Part shown: positions 1 through 4,941 of the stretch, in pieces
Numbering within the stretch: the stretch's first letter is position 1
Layout: every line of letters begins with the position of its first letter
Origin: an uncultured Clostridia bacterium
Lineage (GTDB): Bacteria > Bacillota > Clostridia > TANB77 > CAG-508
Assembly: GCA_948585895.1 (NCBI GenBank)
Contig: CAPBNZ010000085.1
Span: 1-6,607 of the forward strand
Length of the DNA stretch: 6,607 nt
Direction of reading: 5' to 3'
Position numbers and translations under genes: made by a program
Notes under the pieces: model-generated
Told to the model about the DNA's origin: nothing
Database searches by the model: none
The model's input: the letters and a program-made list of their open reading frames with translations, nothing else

Positions 1-4
1 GAAA

Positions 5-67
5 ATGAAAAACAAAGGAATTACATTGATAGCACTTATTGTAACAAAACTCGTGCCTACCGCCTAA
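5..67 (+). pseudogene. 5' fragment of a type IV prepilin-like gene, interrupted by the element
   Basis: The reading frame gives MKNKGITLIALIVT and then KLVPTA and a stop. The first 14 residues match the class III prepilin signal of clostridial pilin and pseudopilin proteins: a short basic leader ending in Gly5, where prepilin peptidase would cut, followed by the start of the hydrophobic helix. In the family the helix continues with residues such as IIVLLILAG. Here the hydrophobic run breaks at residue 15 and the frame ends after 20 codons. The likely explanation is that the host gene was cut by integration somewhere before about position 47 and the remaining codons belong to the element. The upstream ribosome binding site lies outside the window. 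The break position is inferred from the family pattern only, because the other half of the gene is not visible. Confidence 0.7.
17..46. other. Probable attachment junction (attL or attR) inside the prepilin codons
   Basis: These bases code for the conserved GITLIALIVT part of the prepilin fragment and lie about 100 bp from the 3' end of the integrase gene, where phage attachment sites are usually found. To the right the prepilin pattern is lost. The core shared with the other end of the element must lie at or before this boundary. Its exact length cannot be read from one junction. Confidence 0.5.
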
Positions 68-120
68 AATAAAGGGTTGTAGGCGTTTTTGTATATTATG
101 GGTATATTAGCGGTAGCACG
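52..120 (-). terminator. Imperfect inverted repeat, possible integrase terminator
   Basis: Positions 52-67 (CGTGCCTACCGCCTAA) are the reverse complement of 107-120 (TTAGCGGTAGCACG) apart from two extra C bases, giving a 14-pair stem with two bulges and a 39-nt loop. Read leftward from the end of the integrase gene, the stem is followed by AGTTTTGTTAC, a short U-rich tail. It could therefore end the integrase transcript. It could equally be part of the recombination site, since it lies between the junction and the integrase. Confidence 0.4.
55..90 (+). terminator. Possible rho-independent terminator reading rightward from the host gene
   Basis: GCCTAC (55-60) pairs with GTAGGC (79-84) across an 18-nt loop and is followed by GTTTTTGT. 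It would stop transcription entering the element from the interrupted prepilin gene. The loop is long and the stem is only six strong pairs, so this is moderate evidence. The same left arm can pair with another segment further right (see the 52-120 structure). Confidence 0.4.
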
Positions 121-141
121 GTTTAGTTATTTAGAGAAATT

Positions 142-1299
142 TTATGCACTTATGTGGGCGATTTCTGGAGGTGGAGCAAAGTTCAAAAATTGATATTCAT
201 TTCTCCAGTATGCAGCATCTATAAGAGATAACATTTCATCTAAATTAAATAATAATTCTAACTTGTCAATTTCAGTTTGCAATTCTTCTACAGATTTATG
301 GACATATACATTATCAATTAATACTCTAGGCGAGTGGCCCATAATTAATTGAGTACAAAGCTTATTAGCTTCAATTTTATCCATCATACTTGCAAAAGTG
401 TGTCGACCATCATGTGGTCGATGTTCTAGTTCTAATCGTTCCATAATCTTATGGAATTTATCACGATTATAATTACTATATTTCATTTGTTGTCCTTCAG
501 TATTTTGAATCAACCATTTGGATCCAGAAGCAATTGCCTCATTATAATATTTTTCAAAGAATGGTCTTACAAAGCTACTGATAGGAACTTTTCTATTTTT
601 ACTACTACTATTCTTAATACCACAAATAAAGTAGTTTTCATCTAAATGTACATTTTCAGTTTCAACCAAAAGTAATTCACTAGGTCTAACACCAGAGAAT
701 ATCATCATTAAAATAGTGTCAGTATAACGATACACATGTAATGATTTGTATAAGGTTTTGATTTCATCTTCTGTAAAAGGAATTCTGATAATAGACTTAT
801 CAGGCTTATCGCCTAAATCAATTTCACACTTACAATAATTCTTTTTGATAATATCACTTTCCATAGCATAGTCAGACATCTGACTAATAAGCATTTTCAT
901 ACGCTCCTTACCACTAAAAGTTTTATCACTATTAGTAATAACTGTTTGGATTTGATGCTTTTTAATTGTTATAAAAGGTAAATCGTGAATCTCTTTACAA
1001 GCCTTAAAAGCATTTTTATAACTAAGCATCATTGAATTGCTTATTTTAGGAAATTTATTATTTGACCACTTATCATATAATTCAGCAAAAGTAATTCTAC
1101 TTGCATCAATATCATAAGGGTCAGCATTGTAATCTGTAAGAGCAGCCATAGCTTCTTTATAAGTAACATAGCTACCAATATTTTTAAATTGTTGCCTACC
1201 AGTCTCATCATTCCAACCTATCGTTATTCGTGCAATATAAGGTTTTCGTCTGTTACCAGGAGCCTTATATACACATCCAAAACCATTAGGATTTCGCAT
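142..1299 (-). CDS. int: Tyrosine-type site-specific integrase
   Basis: This 385-aa protein is a tyrosine recombinase of the phage/ICE integrase class, which catalyses DNA strand exchange between the element's attachment site and the chromosome. Residues 1-57 resemble the AP2-like arm-binding domain of Firmicutes integrases (NGFGCVYK, KPYIARITIGW, a YKEA-type helix). A SAM-like core-binding domain covers about 68-160, and the catalytic domain about 172-350. Catalytic residues visible are Arg205 (SGVRPSE), a hairpin Lys (229, 234 or 237), His296 and Arg299 (HDGRHT), His322 (GHS) and the nucleophile Tyr332 (NVYVH). All are present, so the enzyme should be active. The start is supported by AAAGGAGG on the minus strand at about 1304-1311. 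The 3' end faces the prepilin junction. The C-terminal 35 residues (WRNEYQFLNF, PPP) extend beyond the usual end. Confidence 0.95.
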   Translation of the reverse strand: MRNPNGFGCVYKAPGNRRKPYIARITIGWNDETGRQQFKNIGSYVTYKEAMAALTDYNADPYDIDASRITFAELYDKWSNNKFPKISNSMMLSYKNAFKACKEIHDLPFITIKKHQIQTVITNSDKTFSGKERMKMLISQMSDYAMESDIIKKNYCKCEIDLGDKPDKSIIRIPFTEDEIKTLYKSLHVYRYTDTILMMIFSGVRPSELLLVETENVHLDENYFICGIKNSSSKNRKVPISSFVRPFFEKYYNEAIASGSKWLIQNTEGQQMKYSNYNRDKFHKIMERLELEHRPHDGRHTFASMMDKIEANKLCTQLIMGHSPRVLIDNVYVHKSVEELQTEIDKLELLFNLDEMLSLIDAAYWRNEYQFLNFAPPPEIAHISA

Positions 1300-1327
1300 A
1301 ATCTCCTCCTTTATTAGGAACGAGAAA

Positions 1328-1354
1328 ATACTAAAGTAATTCCATAATTTGCAA
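1328..1354 (-). promoter_or_regulatory. Weak candidate promoter for the integrase
   Basis: On the minus strand TTGCAA (1354-1349) is followed after only 15 bp by TAGTAT (1333-1328). TTGCAA is its own reverse complement and is also the -35 of the better plus-strand promoter. The short spacing makes this a weak call; the integrase could instead be reached by read-through from the repressor transcript. Confidence 0.25.
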
Positions 1355-1377
1355 AAGTTGACATAATGTGTTATAAT
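1349..1377 (+). promoter_or_regulatory. Sigma-A promoter with extended -10, driving the 35-codon gene
   Basis: TTGCAA (1349-1354), 17 bp, then TATAAT (1372-1377), preceded by TG one base upstream (1369-1370), the extended -10 form. Transcription would start near 1384 and give a leader of about 90 nt before the ATG at 1475. No copy of the repressor operator overlaps it, so it may be active in the lysogen. Confidence 0.6.
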
Positions 1378-1429
1378 TATAAAGAAGTAATAAAACTAGC
1401 AATAGTACCCATTTATATGTTGTAATAAA

Positions 1430-1592
1430 CGAAGTAGTATTTGTAGTCAAATTACTAAAAAAGGGGTAAACAAAATGTCGAATTTTGACAAACTATGCAA
1501 GTTTTTGCAAGAAAACGATATCGAGTTAAGAGCAGTATTAATATTTATAAAGGAATACTTAAAAGGTAATTCCAATAAATAATACTACTTCG
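1430..1592. repeat. Perfect 12-bp inverted repeat bracketing the 35-codon gene
   Basis: CGAAGTAGTATT at 1430-1441 is the exact reverse complement of AATACTACTTCG at 1581-1592. The left arm lies in the leader of the small gene. The right arm covers its last stop-codon bases and the last codons of the convergent repressor gene. Both arms would be in one RNA, so the leader and tail of the small mRNA could pair; the repeat could also be a recombination or protein-binding feature. The repeat itself is certain and its role is unknown. Confidence 0.55.
1475..1582 (+). CDS. Small 35-aa protein of unknown function in the lysogeny module
   Basis: A 35-codon frame begins MSNFDKLCKFLQENDIEL and ends KEYLKGNSNK. 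It has a purine-rich ribosome binding site (AAAAGGGG, ending seven to nine bases before the ATG) and a good promoter 100 bp upstream, which makes it more than a chance frame. The peptide looks soluble and helical, with a hydrophobic middle (AVLIFI) but no signal peptide. It is transcribed towards the repressor gene, which ends three bases beyond its stop on the other strand. I do not recognise it. Plausible roles are a small regulator of lysogeny or a cargo gene expressed from the prophage; neither is shown by the sequence. Confidence 0.55.
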   Translation: MSNFDKLCKFLQENDIELRAVLIFIKEYLKGNSNK

Positions 1593-1953
1593 GAAACTTT
1601 TGGAGCAAATCTTTAAATTGTGAGATGAACTCAAGAAAAGAGGCAAGTTCTTCATCTGTAAGGTCTTGTCTTTTTTCATTTCCGTTTCCTTTGTAAAATT
1701 CCTCAATCATTCCTGCGACCTTTTTTAAAGTGTCATCATATTTTTGCTCGTTCCTTATATCAGAACGACATCTCAAATAATCTAGTGAACAACCAAAATA
1801 ATCACATATTGCATTTTCAAATTCTATACTAACTTTTTGATTTTTTCCACTTTCATAATGGCTAATAATTTGTTGTGAATAGTTGATTTGTTTAGCTAGA
1901 TCTTCTTGTAAAAGATTTCGTTCAGTTCTTAAATCATATAACCTATTTTTCAT
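1585..1953 (-). CDS. Xre-family (cI-like) phage repressor, short form
   Basis: The protein has 122 aa. An HTH_3 domain fills residues 1-65: the helix-turn-helix runs about 15-36 (LQEDLAKQINYSQQIISHYE), followed by the usual closing segment DYFGCSLDYLRCRSD. The rest is a charged helical tail, probably for dimerisation. There is no S24/LexA-type self-cleavage domain. I place the start at the ATG read from 1953, after AAAGGAG about 11 nt upstream. A longer frame to 2001 is unlikely because it would begin inside the -35 region of the gene's own promoter. The gene is divergent from the cro-like gene, and an operator sits between its -35 and -10, so it should repress itself as well as the early operon. 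Its 3' end converges on the 35-codon gene. Confidence 0.88.
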   Translation of the reverse strand: MKNRLYDLRTERNLLQEDLAKQINYSQQIISHYESGKNQKVSIEFENAICDYFGCSLDYLRCRSDIRNEQKYDDTLKKVAGMIEEFYKGNGNEKRQDLTDEELASFLEFISQFKDLLQKFPK

Positions 1954-1977
1954 AAGTATATCAACTCCTTTAAAACT

Positions 1978-2006
1978 ATTATACAAAAATAATTTGTACA
2001 AGTCAA
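1978..2006 (-). promoter_or_regulatory. Leftward repressor promoter (PRM/PL-like)
   Basis: On the minus strand TTGACT (2006-2001), 17 bp, TATAAT (1983-1978). Transcription would start near 1971, leaving a leader of about 18 nt before the ATG at 1953. The spacer contains operator O1 almost exactly. Confidence 0.8.
1982..1998. promoter_or_regulatory. Operator O1, perfect dyad
   Basis: TACAAA-AATAA-TTTGTA: six-base arms with perfect symmetry around a 5-bp spacer. It lies between the -35 and -10 of the leftward promoter, where a bound repressor would block the repressor gene's own transcription. Confidence 0.75.
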
Positions 2007-2013
2007 GTGGTTT

Positions 2014-2030
2014 TACAAAAGAAATTTGTT
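2014..2030. promoter_or_regulatory. Operator O2
   Basis: TACAAA-AGAAA-TTTGTT: five of six arm positions are symmetric. It lies 32 bp from O1 and just upstream of the rightward -35 (2039), between the two promoters. Confidence 0.75.
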
Positions 2031-2038
2031 AAAAAGTA

Positions 2039-2067
2039 TTGACATACAAAACAAATGACTATATAAT
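2039..2067 (+). promoter_or_regulatory. Rightward early promoter (PR-like), full consensus
   Basis: TTGACA (2039-2044), 17 bp, TATAAT (2062-2067): a perfect sigma-A promoter. The start site should be near 2074, about 39 nt before the cro-like ATG. O2 lies upstream of the -35 and O3 covers the start site, so the repressor can close it from both sides. Confidence 0.9.
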
Positions 2068-2071
2068 ACTG

Positions 2072-2096
2072 TTTGTACAAAAGAAATGTGTACAAA
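2072..2096. promoter_or_regulatory. Operator O3 within a longer palindrome
   Basis: The operator copy TACAAA-AGAAA-TGTGTA (2076-2092) has one arm mismatch. It is embedded in a larger perfect inverted repeat, TTTGTACA (2072-2079) and TGTACAAA (2089-2096), with a 9-nt spacer. It overlaps the expected transcription start of the early operon and lies 62 bp from O2. Confidence 0.7.
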
Positions 2097-2112
2097 TGGA
2101 AGGGTGGGAAAT

Positions 2113-2319
2113 ATGTATAATAATATTCAGAATATACGAAAGAAAAAGAATATAAGCCAAAAAGAATTAGCCAAAAGACTAAAAGTAACACAACAAGCAG
2201 TTTCGTATATGGAAAATAAGGATATAGATGTTCCAACCAATAAGAAAAGAAAGATAGCAAAAATACTTGAAGAAAAGGTCGAGAATATCTTCCCAGAAAT
2301 GAAACTGATGGATAGATAG
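2113..2319 (+). CDS. Cro-like Xre-family regulator
   Basis: The protein has 68 aa and is almost entirely one HTH_3 domain: MYNNIQNIRKKKNISQ, then the helix-turn-helix at about 15-35 (QKELAKRLKVTQQAVSYMEN), then a basic helix and the tail VENIFPEM, which is typical of small phage and plasmid regulators. Start choice: the ATG at 2113 follows GGAAGGGTGGGAAAT. An in-frame ATG at 2086 would place the first codons inside O3 with no ribosome binding site. As the first gene of the rightward operon, divergent from the repressor, it is expected to bind the same operators and shut off repressor synthesis during lytic growth. Confidence 0.85.
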   Translation: MYNNIQNIRKKKNISQKELAKRLKVTQQAVSYMENKDIDVPTNKKRKIAKILEEKVENIFPEMKLMDR

Positions 2320-2340
2320 GCTTATTTTTTTATAATTTCA

Positions 2341-2357
2341 TACAAAAGAAATAAGTA
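2341..2357. promoter_or_regulatory. Operator-like site O4 (degenerate)
   Basis: TACAAA-AGAAA-TAAGTA: the left arm and spacer match O2 and O3 exactly, with two mismatches in the right arm. It lies in the 82-bp gap after the cro-like gene and overlaps a weak TATAAC hexamer (2356-2361). I see no convincing -35, so it may act as an auxiliary site or roadblock. Confidence 0.5.
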
Positions 2358-2371
2358 TAACATCAACTCTT

Positions 2372-2388
2372 TACAAAAGAAATAAAAG
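2372..2388. promoter_or_regulatory. Operator-like half site O5
   Basis: TACAAA-AGAAA-T matches O2 to O4, but the right arm (TAAAAG) is lost. It starts 31 bp after O4, about three helical turns, and is followed directly by the AAAGGAGG ribosome binding site of the next gene. Confidence 0.4.
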
Positions 2389-2401
2389 AAAGGAGGAAAT
2401 A

Positions 2402-2626
2402 ATGGATGCAGATGAAAAGAAAGTAACAATAAAAAAAGCAGCTAATCTAATGGGAACATCAGAGCAATTTGTAAGAATAGGATTAAGAAATAATAGATTT
2501 CCATTTGGATCCGCAGTAAAGTTAAGTTCAAAATGGACTTATTACATATCACCAAAACTGTTCTATCAATATATAGACAATAAAAAAGAACAAAGCAGAA
2601 CAATAAATTGTATATCAGGAACATAA
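2402..2626 (+). CDS. Small winged-helix DNA-binding protein, possible excisionase
   Basis: A 74-aa protein with a MerR/excisionase-like helix-turn-helix: VTIKKAANLMGTSEQFVRIG (8-27) gives the two helices, and RFPFGSAVKLSSKWTYYISP resembles the hairpin wing, ending with FYQYI. Proteins of this type commonly follow the cro gene in Firmicutes prophages and serve as recombination directionality factors or as DNA-binding cofactors. The start follows AAAGGAGGAAATA. With an integrase in the same element and no other candidate visible, excisionase is a reasonable inference, but a transcription or replication role cannot be excluded. Confidence 0.75.
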   Translation: MDADEKKVTIKKAANLMGTSEQFVRIGLRNNRFPFGSAVKLSSKWTYYISPKLFYQYIDNKKEQSRTINCISGT

Positions 2627-2728
2627 ATTGTTTTACTTTGCACTTAATTAAATAATTAATTGTACACATTATAACACAAATCAAAGCCATTTGTAAAGGC
2701 TCAATTTTTGCAAAAGGAGGAAAACTAG

Positions 2729-2938
2729 ATGGAATTTGAAAATCCAAATTTCGGAACATGTGAGCTAATGAATTGCGATGTAAAGCTTGGAAAAACAATA
2801 ATTTTTATAAAAAATAATTCAATGAATCCATATGTAGTAACAACCAAATTACTAAAAGATAAAACTTGGATAAAAGGAGAATACTTTGCTACATATCAAG
2901 AAGCTAAAGAATACTATGAAAATTTATACAAGGAATAG
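2729..2938 (+). CDS. Phage protein of unknown function, 69 aa
   Basis: The gene begins MEFENPNFGTCELMNCDVKL after a strong AAAAGGAGGAAAAC site. The middle is beta-rich (TIIFIKNNSMNPYVVTTKLL), and the end (FATYQEAKEYYENLYKE) resembles the short helix that closes many small phage proteins whose residues mark a repeated 'aligned with sequence column' pattern. I cannot name a family. The last two codons and stop (AAGGAATAG) also contain the likely ribosome binding site of the next gene, so the two are translationally linked. Two cysteines (C11, C16) are the only notable residues. The 102-bp gap before it holds only an AT-rich stretch and no clear promoter. Confidence 0.7.
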   Translation: MEFENPNFGTCELMNCDVKLGKTIIFIKNNSMNPYVVTTKLLKDKTWIKGEYFATYQEAKEYYENLYKE

Positions 2939-2943
2939 TGTAG

Positions 2944-3297
2944 ATGATAGCATCATTTGAAGATGGACAAATAGTATTAACGGACAGCTACCAATACAAA
3001 GATTTTATAAAAAGCAAATTGTTTGATCCAAAGTGGAAAAAAGAAAGAAAAGCTTGGATAGTTCCATGTACTAAAGATAATATTACTAGACTAGAGAAAA
3101 TTGGATGTGTAGTAGGAAAAGAAATAATTGACTATGGGAATAAACAATACGAACACATTATGGAAGCAACAAAAGAAAAAATGGCAAGTGAATCTGTAGA
3201 AATAGAGCCAATGCCAATAAAAGTAAAACCATACCAACACCAGATAAAAGGCTATAATATAGCTTGTAAGTTAATGAATTTATTTAAAAAGGAGTAA
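2944..3297 (+). CDS. N-terminal part of a split SNF2-family helicase
   Basis: A 117-aa protein. Residues 1-60 (YKDFIKSKLFDPKWKKERKAWIVP, a TKDNITRLEKIG helix) resemble the accessory N-terminal domain, HARP-like, that precedes some SNF2 ATPases, in which a basic segment ends in a KAWIVP strand. Residues 95-100 (KPYQHQ) with the following IKGYNIACKLM form the SF2 Q motif, which normally lies about 20 residues before Walker A. Here the frame ends right after it (NLFKKE, stop), with no ATPase motifs. The missing remainder begins at 3603. The start uses AAGGA nine bases upstream, inside the end of the previous gene. Alone it should have no helicase activity; it may assemble with the second half. 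Confidence 0.7.
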   Translation: MIASFEDGQIVLTDSYQYKDFIKSKLFDPKWKKERKAWIVPCTKDNITRLEKIGCVVGKEIIDYGNKQYEHIMEATKEKMASESVEIEPMPIKVKPYQHQIKGYNIACKLMNLFKKE

Positions 3298-3304
3298 AAA
3301 GTAT

Positions 3305-3592
3305 ATGGAAAAAATAATGAATTTAAGGGGTAATAGAGAAATCAAAAGTATAAAAGCACAGGAACACATAGGAATAAAACCAGAGGTTACATTTGAAATT
3401 GAATTTGATAACAAAGAAAAATTGATAATAGACTTAACTGTATTAGGAAATGTAACACAAAGAGTAGCCAAAGAATTAGATGAAATGGAAAGAAAATTAA
3501 ACGAAAAATTATCTTTAGGACTTATGGCATCATTTATGGCAATGGGTATAGATAAGAAAGACTTAAAAGATATATTTAAGGAAATAAAATAG
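3305..3592 (+). CDS. 95-aa unknown protein lying between the two helicase halves
   Basis: The frame begins MEKIMNLRGNREIKSIKA and almost fills the 305 bases between the two helicase parts. AAGGAG at 3289-3294 (the last codons of the first half) is its ribosome binding site. The first 50 residues look like a beta-strand domain (VTFEIEF, KLIIDLTVLG). The rest is helical: a charged coil (VAKELDEMERKLNEKL), a hydrophobic segment (LGLMASFMAMG) and an amphipathic basic end (KKDLKDIFKEIK). It has no helicase motifs and I do not recognise a family. Three different frames are used in succession (first half, this ORF, second half). It could be a phage accessory gene that landed in the helicase gene, or a partner that joins the two halves. 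Confidence 0.7.
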   Translation: MEKIMNLRGNREIKSIKAQEHIGIKPEVTFEIEFDNKEKLIIDLTVLGNVTQRVAKELDEMERKLNEKLSLGLMASFMAMGIDKKDLKDIFKEIK

Positions 3593-3596
3593 GAGG
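3591..3596 (+). promoter_or_regulatory. Strong ribosome binding site for the second helicase half
   Basis: AGGAGG six bases before the ATG at 3603, overlapping the stop (TAG, 3590-3592) of the 95-aa gene. It shows that the second half is translated on its own. The helicase frame is also open for a few codons upstream (from 3588), which would read NRRPL before the Met. Confidence 0.7.
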
Positions 3597-3602
3597 CCAC
3601 TT

Positions 3603-4925
3603 ATGTCAGGAGCAGTATTATTAATGGATATGGGTACAGGAAAAACATTAACAACTATAGCAGTAATGGGTAGAGCTTACTTAAACGAAAAAATAAAGAA
3701 AGTTCTTGTTGTTTGCCCAGCATCGGTAGTACCTGTATGGGAAAAAGAAATAGAGCAATATGCAGATTTTGAAAATACTGTTATAACACTAGAAGGAACT
3801 ATGAACAAAAGAAAGCAGAAATTAAAAGAACTTGTATTTGGAAAAGGATTAAAAGTAGCAGTTATTAACTATGAATCAACTTGGAGAATGTTTGATGACC
3901 TAAAAGAATGGTGTCCAGATATGATTATATGTGATGAATCACAGAGAATAAAGAATCATACTGCAGCACAGAGTAAAGCAATGCACAAACTTGGAGATAT
4001 AGCAAAATATAAAATGCTACTTACAGGAACACCAATACAAAATAATCCGTTAGATGTATTTAGTCAATACAGATTTGTAGACAAAACAATATATGGTACA
4101 AGCTTTTATATTTTCAGAAATAGGTATGTGCGAATGGGTGGATATGGAGGCCATCAAGTAATTGGATACATCAACCAAGATGAACTAATAGAAAAAATGC
4201 ATAGTATTGCATATAGAGTAACAAAAGAAGAAGCACTAGACTTGCCTGAAGAAATAAAAACAATGAGATACTGTGAGTTAGAGCCAAGTAGTAGAAAAAT
4301 ATATGACCAGATAAAAAAGGAATGCTATATGGAATTAGAGCAAGGGGAAATAACAGTAACGAATGTACTTACAAAAACATTAAGATTAAGACAAATAACA
4401 GGCGGATTTATTAACAACGATGACAAAGAAACACAATTTGTAAGTAATGCAAAACTAGATGCACTTGAGGAAATCATAAACGATGTAGTAATAGATTCAA
4501 ATAAAAAGCTAGTAATATTTGCAGTTTTCTTGGATGAAATTTCTGCAATAAAAAAGCTAGTAGAAAGTAAAGGAATAAAATACAGTTGGATCACAGGTCA
4601 AGTAAAAATGGATGAGCGTGGACAAATGGTGGATGACTTTCAAAACAAGGATGATGTAAAAGTATTTATATGTCAGACACATACAGCAGGACTAGGAATC
4701 ACATTAACTGCAGCAGACACATCTGTATTTTACAGCGTAGATTTTAACTATGTCGATTATACCCAGGCAATGGCAAGATTACATAGAATTGGACAAAAGA
4801 ATAATGTTAACCATATACACTTAATTGCTAAAAATACAATAGATACAAGGCTAATGAAGGTATTGGATAACAAAGGAGATATATCAACAACAATTGTGGA
4901 TAATTGGAGAAAATTTTTTGAATAG
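3603..4925 (+). CDS. SNF2-family (SF2) DNA helicase/ATPase, main part without Q motif
   Basis: A 440-aa protein with both RecA-like lobes of a SNF2 ATPase: motif I MDMGTGKT (8-15), Ia VVCPASVVPVWEKEI (36-50), motif II DESQ (111-114), motif III LTGTPIQN (140-147), the SNF2-typical LRLRQITGG (260-268), motif IV KLVIFAVFL (302-310), motif V GLGITLTAAD (363-372) and motif VI QAMARLHRIGQ (388-398). Every catalytic motif is present, but the protein starts only seven residues before motif I, so the Q motif and N-terminal domain are absent; they are encoded separately at 2944-3297. Such helicases are common in early regions of Firmicutes phages and probably remodel or translocate on DNA during phage replication. 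It uses a strong AGGAGG site and is followed 16 bases later by the next gene. Confidence 0.93.
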   Translation: MSGAVLLMDMGTGKTLTTIAVMGRAYLNEKIKKVLVVCPASVVPVWEKEIEQYADFENTVITLEGTMNKRKQKLKELVFGKGLKVAVINYESTWRMFDDLKEWCPDMIICDESQRIKNHTAAQSKAMHKLGDIAKYKMLLTGTPIQNNPLDVFSQYRFVDKTIYGTSFYIFRNRYVRMGGYGGHQVIGYINQDELIEKMHSIAYRVTKEEALDLPEEIKTMRYCELEPSSRKIYDQIKKECYMELEQGEITVTNVLTKTLRLRQITGGFINNDDKETQFVSNAKLDALEEIINDVVIDSNKKLVIFAVFLDEISAIKKLVESKGIKYSWITGQVKMDERGQMVDDFQNKDDVKVFICQTHTAGLGITLTAADTSVFYSVDFNYVDYTQAMARLHRIGQKNNVNHIHLIAKNTIDTRLMKVLDNKGDISTTIVDNWRKFFE

Positions 4926-4941
4926 GAAGGAAAGAAAGAAA

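Noticed and set aside
1358..1377. TTGACA at 1358-1363 as the -35 for TATAAT at 1372
   Set aside because: The spacing is only 8 bp. TTGCAA at 1349 gives the correct 17 bp with the same -10.
1954..2001. A 16-codon N-terminal extension of the repressor
   Set aside because: It would begin upstream of the expected transcription start, within the gene's own -35 region, and the ribosome binding site fits the ATG at 1953.
2003..2260. An 85-codon hydrophobic minus-strand frame across the switch
   Set aside because: It is antisense to the cro-like gene, covers promoters and operators, and has the Phe/Leu/Tyr-rich look of reversed AT-rich coding sequence.
2644..2675. AT-rich TTAATTAA/TATAAC region as an internal promoter
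   Set aside because: No acceptable -35 lies 16-18 bp from the TATAAC hexamer.
2685..2707. AGCC...GGCT followed by a T-run as a terminator before the 69-aa gene
   Set aside because: The stem has only four pairs and the operon continues with close spacing.
3298..3602. Group I/II intron or intein in the helicase gene
   Set aside because: No space is left for a ribozyme core outside the 95-aa frame, stop codons break the frame, and no intein splice motifs are seen.
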